Assembly: GCA_002295705.1 (NCBI GenBank)
Contig: DBHP01000061.1
Location: 1 to 31,961 of the forward strand
DNA: 31,961 nt
Direction: 5' to 3'
Origin: Candidatus Neomicrothrix sp. UBA825
Lineage (GTDB): Bacteria; Actinomycetota; Acidimicrobiia; Acidimicrobiales; UBA8592
In this document: positions 13,862 through 22,550 of the stretch, piece after piece
Layout: every line of letters starts with the position of its first letter
Position numbering within the stretch: position 1 is the stretch's first letter
The notes under the pieces: generated by a model
What the model was told of the DNA's origin: nothing
Seen by the model: the letters and a program-made list of their open reading frames with translations, nothing else
Databases searched by the model: none
Program-made: the position numbers and the translations under genes

Positions 13862-16525
13862 TTGCCAGCAAAAGTACGTGTTTACGAACTAGCCAGAGAA
13901 TTAGACGTAACGAATAAGGAAATCATCGCTCTTTGCGAGTCTTTAGGAATTGATGCCAAAAGCCATAGCTCCAGTCTCGTTGAGGCTCAAGCAGACAGAG
14001 TGCGAAAGAAAGCAATATCTGATGGCATTGCAACTGAAAAGTCTCAAGATAATACAAAACCAAACTCTGAGGCAGAAAAAGATTCAGATACAGCAAATCA
14101 AGGTAAATCTGAAAAAGCTATTAAATCAGTAAGTTCTAAGAAACCACCACCGAACAAGACAAAGAAAACGGAAAGCTCACTAAAACCTGAAGTACCGAGC
14201 GTTGTTAGCTCAAGAAAACCGTCCTCTAAAGCGGTCACAGATAAGCCCTCAACAAGTGATGTAAAAGCGGCTAAATCAAAATCAACAGAAAAAAAGGCTA
14301 CCTCAGGGCAGCGTGCTCCTAAGGCGCCGCCTGTTTCGGCATCAGGAAAACCTATACCGCCTCCCCCTGGACCTATCTCAAAATCAGGGCGACCTATACC
14401 ACCACCTCCTGGGCGTGGTGGCAGAGGACCATCCACAGAGGCGCAGCGTGGCGGTCCAAATATGCAAAGACGCAGACAAGCTAGTTCAGGACCTTCTAGA
14501 AATGATAGTGGATCATTTGCAGGGCCAAGAGGAACAAGACCCGCAGCGGGACCTGTTGCCGATTTCTTGCCGAAACCCGGACAGGGAGGGAAGCCATCAA
14601 CTGGAAAACCTGGTAGCGGGAGACCGGGCGGACCTAACCAGCGTCCTCAAAGAAAAAAGAAAGGCAGAAGACGTAGGCGTCAAGAAGAGCTCCAACCAAT
14701 GGACACTCCGGCTTATACTCCTGAAGATGCTCCAGTCCCTGAAGGAGAAGTGGTCATTGAACGCGCTTCGTCCTCAATTGACGTAGCACCAAAACTAAAC
14801 CGAAAAACTGCAGACCTCGTCAGATTCCTAATGGAACAGGGGGAGATGGTTACCGCAACACAGTCGCTGACAGATGACATGATAGAGCTATTCGCTGCGG
14901 AAATTGGCGCAGAGGTCCGGCTAGTTGACCCCGGCGAGGAACAAGAAATTGAACTACAAAAGAAATTAGAAAAAAACCTGATAAGTGACGATGACGACTC
15001 AATCCATAGTCGCCCTCCAGTCATTACAGTCATGGGGCACGTAGATCATGGCAAAACGAAACTACTTGACCAGATCCGGCAAGCAAACATTGTTGCCGGA
15101 GAGGCAGGAGGTATCACTCAACACATCGGTGCATATCAAGTCACTCTTGATGGGAATACTCTAACTTTCTTAGACACACCAGGTCACGCTGCCTTTACAG
15201 CTATGAGGGCAAGAGGGGCAGAGGCTACTGACATCGTTGTGTTAGTCGTTGCGGCAGATGACGGAGTTATGCCTCAGACTGTGGAAGCGATTAACCACGC
15301 AAAAGCGGCAGAAGTCCCGATAATCGTAGCTGTTAATAAAATAGACCTCGAGAGTGCGGACCCTCAAAGAGTCCTTGGGGAACTAGCAGAACATGAGCTG
15401 GTTCCTGAAGCATGGGGCGGCGACACAATTGTTGTTGAAATATCTGCTCTAGAAAATATAGGAGTCGATAATCTCCTAGAGAATCTAAATCTCATTGCTG
15501 AGGTAGAAGATTTGAAATCCTCAGCTAAAGGTCGAGCTTCTGGAGTTGTATTGGAATCTCACCTTGATATCGGCCGCGGGCCTGTAGCCACAGTTTTAGT
15601 CCAACAAGGAACCCTCTCGGTTGGGGACCCGATAGTAGCAGGACCCTCGTGGGGAAGAGTGCGAGCCCTTGTCTCAGACATAGGAGAGCAAGTACACGAT
15701 GCTGGGCCCTCATGTCCAGTCCAAGTTTTGGGCATGTCAGACGTTGCCATTGCTGGTGACGAGTTTATTGTCGCCCCAGATGAACGAACAGCAAGGGATG
15801 TCGCCGACACACGCGAACACTACCAAAGAGTTGCAACAATAGGAAGGGACTCTTCGGCAGGATCGGGCGGTGGACGTCTTGAAGATTTATTCAGCCAGAT
15901 AAGTACCGGTGAGCAAGCAACGCTTAATTTGATTTTGAAAGCTGACGTAAATGGATCTCTTGAAGCTGTCAGAGAAAGCATCAAAAAATTAGAAAGAGAC
16001 GAGGTCAAAGTATCTTTCGTTCATGCTGGCGTAGGAGCGATAACTGAGAACGATATTCAACTGGCCGCAACATCGAATTCCACAGTACTTGGATTCAACG
16101 TACGTCCAGATCGAAAAGCACGTGAAATGGCAGATCATGAGCAAGTTGAAATCCGCAACTATGAAATTATCTACAAACTTCTCGAAGATATTGAATCAGC
16201 AATGGTGGGTATGCTTGTGCCAGAGTTTGAAGAAATCGTAACTGGGGAAGCAGAAGTAAGAGAAATTTACAGGGTTCCACGCATAGGAGCTATCGCTGGG
16301 TGTTATGTGCTTGATGGCAAGATCACACGGGGCTCCAAAGTGCGATTCCTTCGCGAAGGTACAATTATCTGGAAAGGTGAAATCTCCTCACTAAGACGAT
16401 TCAAGGATGATGTGCCTGAAGTGGCATCTGGATACGAATGCGGTATCGGCCTCTCGGACTTCCAGGATCTAAAAGACGGAGATATTATAGAAACCTTTGA
16501 TGAAAAGCAGATAGAAGTCATTTAA
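13862..16525 (+). CDS. infB: Translation initiation factor IF-2
   Basis: This 887-aa GTPase brings fMet-tRNA to the ribosome. It starts at TTG (13862) with the typical MPAKVRVYELARELDV. Residues 60-275 form a disordered linker rich in Lys, Ser, Pro and Gly, with a twice-repeated SG[KR]PIPPPPG (161-170, 175-184) and a basic cluster, RKKKGRRRRR. The G domain has GHVDHGKT (392-399), GGITQHIGAY (416-425), DTPGH (438-442) and NKID (492-495). Domains II-IV follow, including LILKADVNGSLEAV and the fMet-tRNA-binding C-terminal domain with GSKVRFLREG. The rare TTG start and the weak AGAGAAG upstream could limit expression. Downstream are rbfA and truB, the standard order. Confidence 0.96.
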   Translation: MPAKVRVYELARELDVTNKEIIALCESLGIDAKSHSSSLVEAQADRVRKKAISDGIATEKSQDNTKPNSEAEKDSDTANQGKSEKAIKSVSSKKPPPNKTKKTESSLKPEVPSVVSSRKPSSKAVTDKPSTSDVKAAKSKSTEKKATSGQRAPKAPPVSASGKPIPPPPGPISKSGRPIPPPPGRGGRGPSTEAQRGGPNMQRRRQASSGPSRNDSGSFAGPRGTRPAAGPVADFLPKPGQGGKPSTGKPGSGRPGGPNQRPQRKKKGRRRRRQEELQPMDTPAYTPEDAPVPEGEVVIERASSSIDVAPKLNRKTADLVRFLMEQGEMVTATQSLTDDMIELFAAEIGAEVRLVDPGEEQEIELQKKLEKNLISDDDDSIHSRPPVITVMGHVDHGKTKLLDQIRQANIVAGEAGGITQHIGAYQVTLDGNTLTFLDTPGHAAFTAMRARGAEATDIVVLVVAADDGVMPQTVEAINHAKAAEVPIIVAVNKIDLESADPQRVLGELAEHELVPEAWGGDTIVVEISALENIGVDNLLENLNLIAEVEDLKSSAKGRASGVVLESHLDIGRGPVATVLVQQGTLSVGDPIVAGPSWGRVRALVSDIGEQVHDAGPSCPVQVLGMSDVAIAGDEFIVAPDERTARDVADTREHYQRVATIGRDSSAGSGGGRLEDLFSQISTGEQATLNLILKADVNGSLEAVRESIKKLERDEVKVSFVHAGVGAITENDIQLAATSNSTVLGFNVRPDRKAREMADHEQVEIRNYEIIYKLLEDIESAMVGMLVPEFEEIVTGEAEVREIYRVPRIGAIAGCYVLDGKITRGSKVRFLREGTIIWKGEISSLRRFKDDVPEVASGYECGIGLSDFQDLKDGDIIETFDEKQIEVI

Positions 16526-16550
16526 ATACAATTCAAAATTCACAACCGGA

Positions 16551-16943
16551 ATGCCAAAAAGAAGAACAAACCAAAAGAGAGATTACCAACGGAGCGACCG
16601 CCTCAACGAATTGCTTCGTGAGGTTCTAGCCCAAGAACTTGAGCGAATCAGTGACGTGGAATTGGGTCTTGTCAGTATCACTTCTGTTCAAGTGGACAAC
16701 GAATTAACCAAAGCAAAGGTTTTCCTGTCATCACTTGATGAGGAAGAACAGTTAGTGCACAAGGTAAGTCGCCACAAAGGAAAATTCCGCAAGGCTATCG
16801 GGGATCAAGCAAGAATCCGAAGAGTTCCTGACCTTGAATTTATTCTTGACCCATCAATCTCTGCGAGTACAAGGATTGATGAGATTCTGGCCGAAATACA
16901 TGCCACCGAAAAGTCAAATAATCATGGTACAAACGACAAGTAA
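16551..16943 (+). CDS. rbfA: Ribosome-binding factor A
   Basis: This 130-aa KH-like cold-adaptation factor helps 16S 5'-end processing and 30S maturation. The first ten residues are basic, followed by RSDRLNELLREVLAQELERISD, the N-terminal helix typical of RbfA. Next come LVSITSVQVDNELTKAKVFLS and RIRRVPDLEFILDPS, the RNA-binding signature. It begins 25 bases after infB. The 3' end overlaps the truB start by 20 bases in another frame, so the two are probably translated in a coupled way. Length is normal. Confidence 0.93.
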   Translation: MPKRRTNQKRDYQRSDRLNELLREVLAQELERISDVELGLVSITSVQVDNELTKAKVFLSSLDEEEQLVHKVSRHKGKFRKAIGDQARIRRVPDLEFILDPSISASTRIDEILAEIHATEKSNNHGTNDK

Positions 16944-17802
16944 ACACGGCTTCGCAATTGTAGACAAAGAAACTGGCTGGACAAGTCATGATGTCGTAGC
17001 GAAAGCTAGAGGTATTTTCGGAACGAAAAAAATTGGTCACTCAGGAACATTAGACCCTCCAGCTTCCGGAGTCCTTATCCTGGGTTTAGGTAAAGCCACT
17101 AGGTTATTGAGATTTATAACTGATTTGCCAAAAGAATACGAAGCCACCATGGTAATAGGCGCCGAAACAAGCACCCTAGACGCAGATGGGGAAGTTCTGA
17201 GGAGAACAAACAAAAGACCCTCACTCGAGGAACTTCAGGCAATTTCAGTAAATTTTATTGGGGTAATTAACCAAATTCCTCCTATGGTTTCAGCAGTAAA
17301 AGTGCAGGGAAAACGACTTTACGAAATAGCGCGCGAGGGGAAAGAGATCACTCGTCAGCCAAGAAAAGTCAAAATACACGAACTAACAGTATCTGATGGG
17401 CCGAAAAGTAATGTATTCAAACTGAAAGTGAAATGCGGATCAGGAACTTATATTCGTTCCCTTGTCTCAGACATTGCGCAACAAGCAGGATCTCTGGGTC
17501 ATGTAGGAACTCTTCGAAGAACAGCAATTGGTTCCCACAACGAGACTGAAGCATCGCAAGTTGAGAAAGCGGTAATCATCAAGCTTACTGAAGGACTTAA
17601 AGATTACGAAATGATTCAAGTTGATGATACATTGCGAGACCGCATAAAAGTCGGGGCAGTAGTAAAAACTGAAGAACTCTCCCCTGCAAAACCCCAAGGA
17701 CCTTGGGCTATCGTAGACTCGGAACAGAACCTGCTAGCCATGTATGAGAACTTTAAAACCGGTACGTTGAAACCAGCAGTCGTATTGCCTCAGGAGAATT
17801 AA
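16924..17802 (+). CDS. truB: tRNA pseudouridine(55) synthase TruB
   Basis: This 292-aa enzyme makes pseudouridine 55 in the T-loop of tRNAs. N-terminal GFAIVDKETGWTSHDVV leads to the catalytic motif KKIGHSGTLDPPASGVL, where the Asp in GTLDP is the nucleophile. Later motifs are VSAVKVQGKRLYEIAREG and CGSGTYIRSLVSDIAQ. The C-terminal 60 residues fit a PUA-like domain. The ATG at 16924 is chosen because it directly precedes the first conserved residues. A longer frame back to 16834 would add 30 residues that lie within rbfA and show no conservation. The overlap with rbfA is 20 bases. Confidence 0.95.
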   Translation: MVQTTSKHGFAIVDKETGWTSHDVVAKARGIFGTKKIGHSGTLDPPASGVLILGLGKATRLLRFITDLPKEYEATMVIGAETSTLDADGEVLRRTNKRPSLEELQAISVNFIGVINQIPPMVSAVKVQGKRLYEIAREGKEITRQPRKVKIHELTVSDGPKSNVFKLKVKCGSGTYIRSLVSDIAQQAGSLGHVGTLRRTAIGSHNETEASQVEKAVIIKLTEGLKDYEMIQVDDTLRDRIKVGAVVKTEELSPAKPQGPWAIVDSEQNLLAMYENFKTGTLKPAVVLPQEN

Positions 17803-17805
17803 GAA

Positions 17806-18753
17806 ATGGGTGCCATCCAGATCATCAGCGACAATGAAGTACTCCCCGAGAGCGTTCACCGAACAGTTGCTTCAATAGGAGTATTTGATGGAGTTCACAA
17901 GGGCCACCAAAAACTTTTAGATCTAGTCAAGGGTAAATCAATATCAGACGCAATCCCCTCAGTTGTTATTACTTTTGACCAACACCCCACAGAAGTTACA
18001 AGCCCAGAAAACGCTCCTAAAGTGCTTACCCCATTGTCTAAAAAAATACTGTTACTAGATGAATTAGGGATTGATTATGTGTATGTTCTTGCATTCAACG
18101 AAAATAGAGCATTGACTCCCGCTGTGGAATTCATAAATGAAATCTTCGTAGACGCGATCAGAGCAAAGGCAATTTTTGTTGGAGAAGATTTCAAATTCGG
18201 CCATAAAAGGACTGGGAACGTTGACCTTCTTAAGTCTGAGGGCCAAGCATTAGGCATCTCAGTGAATGGGGTGGGTCTTTTCAATTCTGAATCATCAATT
18301 GAAGAACCCATCTCTTCAACTGCGATAAGAAAACATTTAAAAGATGGAGAGTTAGCTGCCGCAAATGAAAAACTAGGAAGACCATATTCTATATCGGGTA
18401 AAGTAGTCACTGGTGATCAGCGCGGACGGGCTATAGGTTTCCCAACAGCAAATATCAAGCTAGACACAAAAATAGCGTTGCCATCGGATGGGGTTTACGC
18501 TGCAACGTACTTGGGTCAGGATGGAGCTTCTAAAGTAGCCGCCGTTAATATAGGTAAACGACCGACGTTTTCAGATGGAACTAAATCAGTTGTTGAAGCT
18601 CATCTACTGGATTTTGAGGGCAACTTATACGGAGATGACGCCACTATCACCTTCCATAAAAGAATTCGCTCTGAAAGAAAATTTGCCGGACTGGAAGAAT
18701 TCCAGCTTCAGTTAGAAATTGATCTAACTAAAATAAGGGAATTATTAACCTAA
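17806..18753 (+). CDS. ribF: Bifunctional riboflavin kinase / FAD synthetase
   Basis: This 315-aa enzyme makes FMN from riboflavin and then FAD. The N-terminal adenylyltransferase domain has GVFDGVHKGHQKLL (about 25-38), VGEDFKFGHKRTG and STAIRKHLKDGE. The C-terminal kinase domain has GRPYSISGKVVTGDQRGRAIGFPTANI, LPSDGVYAA and VVEAHLLDFEGNLYG, which contains the catalytic Glu. It lies 3 bases after truB; truB-ribF-rpsO-pnp is a common arrangement. Length is normal. There is no FMN riboswitch in the window. Confidence 0.95.
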   Translation: MGAIQIISDNEVLPESVHRTVASIGVFDGVHKGHQKLLDLVKGKSISDAIPSVVITFDQHPTEVTSPENAPKVLTPLSKKILLLDELGIDYVYVLAFNENRALTPAVEFINEIFVDAIRAKAIFVGEDFKFGHKRTGNVDLLKSEGQALGISVNGVGLFNSESSIEEPISSTAIRKHLKDGELAAANEKLGRPYSISGKVVTGDQRGRAIGFPTANIKLDTKIALPSDGVYAATYLGQDGASKVAAVNIGKRPTFSDGTKSVVEAHLLDFEGNLYGDDATITFHKRIRSERKFAGLEEFQLQLEIDLTKIRELLT

Positions 18754-18768
18754 TCACCTCCTAACAAG

Positions 18769-18874
18769 TTGGGTTTTCTAACAGGCAAGGTAACCTTTTC
18801 TATGTCACAAAAGTGATATTTTGCCTGACTGAGCGGTAATCGCCATGAAGGCAGGGTCAGAAACCCAAAGGAAA
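18769..18874 (+). promoter_or_regulatory. Structured rpsO leader, candidate S15 autoregulatory element
   Basis: The 124-base gap folds into nested perfect pairings. The outer stem is TTGGGTTT 18769-18776 with AAACCCAA 18861-18868. Inside it, CAGGCAA 18782-18788 pairs with TTGCCTG 18821-18827 and caps ATGTCAC 18802-18808 with GTGATAT 18813-18819 (one G-U pair, AAAA loop). A short GCG/CGC arm (18833-18843) lies on the 3' side. This makes a three-way-junction-like layout. The Shine-Dalgarno AAAGGA directly adjoins the closing strand, so folding should limit initiation. S15 binds such junctions in 16S rRNA and regulates its own mRNA in several phyla; for this leader that role is inferred. Confidence 0.5.
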
Positions 18875-18877
18875 TAA

Positions 18878-19147
18878 ATGGCAGCAAATCTCAAACCCAA
18901 AAATGAAACTATCGAAGAGCACAGACTTCATGACTCTGATACAGGATCCCCTGAAGTTCAGATAGCTCTACTAACTGACAGAATTAATCATCTGACTGAG
19001 CATCTCAAATCACATAAAAAGGATCATCACAGTCGAAGAGGACTCTTGATGCTCGTCGGTCGACGACGAAGAATGCTTGACTACGTCAAGGATAACGACA
19101 TCGAACGCTATAGAAATATCATTGCAAAATTAGGATTGCGACGTTAA
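18878..19147 (+). CDS. rpsO: 30S ribosomal protein S15
   Basis: The 89-aa protein is the standard length for S15 and binds the central domain of 16S rRNA early in 30S assembly. Recognisable blocks are DTGSPEVQIALLTDRINHLTEHL (residues 21-43), the rRNA-binding HKKDHHSRRGLLMLVGRRRRMLDY and the C-terminal YRNIIAKLGLRR. Shine-Dalgarno AAAGGA precedes the ATG. It is preceded by a structured leader and followed after 192 bases by pnp, the same pair as in E. coli. Confidence 0.98.
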   Translation: MAANLKPKNETIEEHRLHDSDTGSPEVQIALLTDRINHLTEHLKSHKKDHHSRRGLLMLVGRRRRMLDYVKDNDIERYRNIIAKLGLRR

Positions 19148-19197
19148 AGCCAACCTTTGGTGTAGAATTTAAGAAACCAAATAAGGTAACTGAAAAC

Positions 19198-19332
19198 CAA
19201 CATCGAAAATTTTGGCTGCCAGTTGAAAGCGCCTAAATACTTAGACGCTTTCAACTGGGAAGCTGAACTCCGATGTTGACGCCCATAGGATCGACCTTGG
19301 GCGAAATAATTCGAGGTATATCCTCAAAAGGA
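19198..19332 (+). promoter_or_regulatory. pnp leader with long double-stranded hairpin
   Basis: The outer stem CAACATCG 19198-19205 pairs perfectly with CGATGTTG 19271-19278. Nested in it, CCAGTTGAAAGCG 19219-19231 pairs with CGCTTTCAACTGG 19246-19258 (13 bp). After a C-A mismatch, a 4-bp CTAA/TTAG tip closes an ATAC loop. A second hairpin, GCCCA-T-AGG 19281-19289 with CCTTGGGC 19295-19302, follows. A small GAGG/CCTC hairpin (19313-19325) lies just before the AAAAGGAG ribosome-binding site. No T-run follows the long stem, so it is not a simple rpsO terminator. In E. coli, RNase III cuts a comparable leader hairpin and PNPase then represses its own synthesis. Confidence 0.6.
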
Positions 19333-19339
19333 GTTAAAC

Positions 19340-21715
19340 ATGGCTGATGCCATAGTAGTAAGCGGCGCAATCGGTGCCGATGATAAAATAATGAAACTTG
19401 AAACTGGAGTACTAGCCAGCCTAGCCAACGGGGCAGTAGTCGTAAGCGTAGGAAAGACAACAGTGCTCGTTACTGCGACAGCAAACAAGAGCGCCAAGCC
19501 AGGAACAGATTTCTTTCCGCTAACTGTAGATTTTGAAGAAAGAAGTTATGCGGCAGGGAAAATACCCGGTTCTTTTTTCCGTCGCGAAGGCAGAGCAAGC
19601 GAGTCAGCAATTCTGGCTTGTCGACTTACTGACCGTCCGTTGCGTCCACTCTTCCCTGATGGATTCCGCAATGACGTTCATATAGTTGCCACTATTCTAG
19701 GAGCCGATCAAGAGAACCCTTATGATGTCCCAGCGATAAATGCTGCGTCTGCAGCATTGTGTATCTCTGATATTCCTTTTCAGGGACCTCTTGGTTGCGT
19801 CAGAATAGCCTTTGATCAAGATGGCGAATGGATTTCCCACCCAACCTATGAAGAAGGGGAACTTTCAACATTTGAGATGGTCGTAGCAGGAAGACTACTC
19901 GAAAATGGTGATGTAGCTGTCATGATGGTTGAGGCCGGCGGCACAGAGAACGCGTGGAGCTACTACGAAACGGGGGCACCAAAAGTAGATGAGAAAGTCT
20001 TGGCAGCCGGACTTGAATTTGCAAAAGAACCAATCAAATTAGCTATCGCGCTTCAGGAAGAATTGATTGAGAACAGCGGAGAGATTTCTAAGATGGAAGT
20101 CACTCTTGCAGTAGATTACTCCCAAGAAATCATGGAAGCTGTTAAAGAAGCAGGCTCTAGTTTATTGGCAGAAAGTCAAACCATCGCTGACAAAACGCAG
20201 CGTGCTGAAGCAGAATCTCAAGCAGCCTCGTCTGTATTAGATGATGTCCTAAAGCGTTTTGATGATGAAGATAATGCTGAAACTCAAATTAAAGCAGCCA
20301 TTCGGTCATTAACAAAAGAACTTGTACGAAAGCGAATTGTCGAGGAAGGCCTAAGAATTGATGGAAGAACTCCAGTAGACCTTCGTCAGCTTTCCTCTGA
20401 CGTTGGTATTCTCCCGACAGCACATGGTTCAGGCTTGTTCCAGCGTGGAGAAACTCAGGTACTAAACATAACGACATTAGGGACTAAACGAATGGATCAA
20501 ATGATTGATGGAATTGATCCAATAACGCGGAAGCGATACATGCATCACTATAATTTTCCTCCATTCTCTACAGGGGAACCAGGATTCATGAGAGGGCCAA
20601 AGCGACGAGAAATAGGACACGGAGCCCTAGCGGAGCGAGCGTTACTTCCTGTAATTCCTAGCGAAGAAGAATGGCCATATACGCTCAGGCTAGTTTCGGA
20701 TGTCATGTCATCGAACGGATCAACGTCAATGGCCTCAGTTTGCTCCTCAACCCTTTCCTTAATGGATGCTGGTGTTCCTATCAAAGCCCCAGTTGCAGGT
20801 ATAGCGATGGGACTTGTCTTTTCCGAAGGGAAATATATAACTCTTACAGATATTCTCGGAGCTGAAGACGCCTTCGGGGATATGGACTTTAAGGTAGCCG
20901 GAACCTCTGATGTGATAACAGCACTTCAACTCGATACGAAAATAGAAGGAATACCAGCTGATGTGCTTGCTTCGGCACTAGATCAGGCAAAGGACGCGCG
21001 AATGGAGATCCTAAGTGTCATGAACGCCGCTATTGCAGAACCTAGAGACGACGTTCGAGATGTAGCTCCAAAAATAATCAGCTTTGAAATCCCAATGGAT
21101 AAAATAGGTGAGGTTATTGGTCCGAAAGGGAAAGTCATCAACGCAATCCAACAAGAGACCGGAGCTGAAGTCATCGTTGATGACGATGGAGTCATGGGGT
21201 CTGTATCTATAGCAGGAACCGATCGAGACGCTGTCTACGAGGCCCAAAGACAAATCAATCTAATATTGGATCCCCCTACGGCTGATGTCGGGGGAGTCTA
21301 TGCTGGAAAAGTTGTCAACATTACAAATTTTGGGGCTTTTGTGAATATTTTGCCTGGAAGAGACGGTCTGCTCCATATTTCAAAGATAGGTGGCGGAAAG
21401 AGAATAAAGCGGGTTGAAGATGTTCTAGATTTGGGTCAAGAAATTGAAGTCAAGGTTGAAGATATAGATCCAAATGGGAAAATAAGCCTTGTTCTCACTG
21501 GTGAAGTTCAGAAAAATGAGGAATCCAACGAGGATCAAGAAAATCCCAAAGAGGAGACTTCCGCTAAAGAAGAATCACAAAAGACCTCAAGTTTCGAAGA
21601 CGAATTCGAAGAGAGCTTAGCTGAGGAGCTGGGGGAACTGGGTCCTGAGGCTATTGGCGGGAATCAGCAGCGAAACAGAAACCGGAAAGGAAAAGGCCGG
21701 GGTGGCAGAAGATAG
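19340..21715 (+). CDS. pnp: Polynucleotide phosphorylase
   Basis: This 791-aa trimeric 3'-5' phosphorolytic exoribonuclease has two RNase PH domains (about 1-230 and 330-560) joined by a helical region. The catalytic loop LTDILGAEDAFGDMDFKVAGT keeps the Asp residues needed for metal and phosphate. The GAEDAF form replaces the more common GDEDHL and is what I recall from actinobacteria. A KH domain (IPMDKIGEVIGPKGKVINAI) and an S1 domain (GGVYAGKVVNITNFGAFV to KISLVLTG) follow. The tail of about 70 residues is acidic and then basic (RNRNRKGKGRGGRR), suggesting an added RNA-contact or docking segment. The RBS AAAAGGAG is strong. RNase J at 24278 is a likely functional partner. Confidence 0.97.
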   Translation: MADAIVVSGAIGADDKIMKLETGVLASLANGAVVVSVGKTTVLVTATANKSAKPGTDFFPLTVDFEERSYAAGKIPGSFFRREGRASESAILACRLTDRPLRPLFPDGFRNDVHIVATILGADQENPYDVPAINAASAALCISDIPFQGPLGCVRIAFDQDGEWISHPTYEEGELSTFEMVVAGRLLENGDVAVMMVEAGGTENAWSYYETGAPKVDEKVLAAGLEFAKEPIKLAIALQEELIENSGEISKMEVTLAVDYSQEIMEAVKEAGSSLLAESQTIADKTQRAEAESQAASSVLDDVLKRFDDEDNAETQIKAAIRSLTKELVRKRIVEEGLRIDGRTPVDLRQLSSDVGILPTAHGSGLFQRGETQVLNITTLGTKRMDQMIDGIDPITRKRYMHHYNFPPFSTGEPGFMRGPKRREIGHGALAERALLPVIPSEEEWPYTLRLVSDVMSSNGSTSMASVCSSTLSLMDAGVPIKAPVAGIAMGLVFSEGKYITLTDILGAEDAFGDMDFKVAGTSDVITALQLDTKIEGIPADVLASALDQAKDARMEILSVMNAAIAEPRDDVRDVAPKIISFEIPMDKIGEVIGPKGKVINAIQQETGAEVIVDDDGVMGSVSIAGTDRDAVYEAQRQINLILDPPTADVGGVYAGKVVNITNFGAFVNILPGRDGLLHISKIGGGKRIKRVEDVLDLGQEIEVKVEDIDPNGKISLVLTGEVQKNEESNEDQENPKEETSAKEESQKTSSFEDEFEESLAEELGELGPEAIGGNQQRNRNRKGKGRGGRR

Positions 21716-21779
21716 GGTCTGCCGTCACTCTTCTTACTAAATAAAAGCTAATCTGTGATCGGCATGGCAATATTGGGTT

Positions 21780-22550
21780 ATGGCAAATTTAAATGTAGGT
21801 GTTTTCGGTGCAGCGGGCAGGATGGGTGCTACAACCTGTCAAGCTATTAATAGCGACGATTCCATGACTCTCCGCTTAGGAGTAGATTCGAATCAAGTTG
21901 GGACACTCATCCCGAGCACTTCGCTTCAAATAGAGAGAACAGTGCAGAGTCTGGCAGACATTGACGTAATTGTTGATTTCACTGTGGCAGAAGCAGCCAT
22001 GGAAAATCTGAAATTTGCAGCACAAGCTGGCGTCCACGCCGTAGTTGGAACAAGTGGAATCAATGAGGAACATCTTTCTGAGCTGACTAGTTTATTCACC
22101 AACAGTAATTGCATAGTGGTTCCAAACTTTTCAATTAGCGCGATACTCCTAATGCATCTTTCCGAAATCGCTACACCTTACTTTTCAACTATTGAAATCC
22201 TAGAATTTCATCATAACAATAAGATTGATGCCCCTTCAGGAACCGCTCTAGCTACAGCAGAAAGAATTTCTCGGAACTTAACTGAGGATCTGCGTGACCC
22301 AACGACTGATTTAACGTTAGAGGGTGCAAGAGGAGCTAAAGCCCAGGGGAATATTCCTATTCATAGTGTCAGAATGGAAGGAATGCTTGCCCACCAAGAG
22401 GTCATTTTCGGATCAACAGGACAAACATTGACGATAAGGCAAGATAGCAGTGATAGATCCTCGTTCATGCCCGGCGTGCTTATGGCCATCAAGGGAATTC
22501 CTAACCTCGCCGGTGTCAATATCGGCCTCGAAACTTTGATGGATGTCTAA
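21780..22550 (+). CDS. dapB: 4-hydroxy-tetrahydrodipicolinate reductase
   Basis: This 256-aa NAD(P)H-dependent reductase acts in the lysine/diaminopimelate pathway after DapA, which is encoded two genes downstream. The nucleotide motif GVFGAAGRMG is at residues 7-16, VDFTVAEA in the first domain and GTSGINEEHL next. The substrate and catalytic motif EFHHNNKIDAPSGTAL keeps the His pair and Lys used for proton donation and carboxylate binding. The ATG at 21780 has no Shine-Dalgarno (TATTGGGTT precedes it), so initiation could be leaderless or weak. The 3' end overlaps SURF1 by 8 bases. Confidence 0.95.
   Translation: MANLNVGVFGAAGRMGATTCQAINSDDSMTLRLGVDSNQVGTLIPSTSLQIERTVQSLADIDVIVDFTVAEAAMENLKFAAQAGVHAVVGTSGINEEHLSELTSLFTNSNCIVVPNFSISAILLMHLSEIATPYFSTIEILEFHHNNKIDAPSGTALATAERISRNLTEDLRDPTTDLTLEGARGAKAQGNIPIHSVRMEGMLAHQEVIFGSTGQTLTIRQDSSDRSSFMPGVLMAIKGIPNLAGVNIGLETLMDV

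Noticed and set aside
14313..14786. 157-codon plus-strand frame inside infB
   Set aside because: It is a frame-shifted reading of the low-complexity IF2 linker, rich in Arg, Leu and Gln, without any start-site support.
16834..16923. 30-residue N-terminal extension of TruB
   Set aside because: It lies wholly inside rbfA and has no conserved residues; TruB homologues begin near the ATG at 16924.
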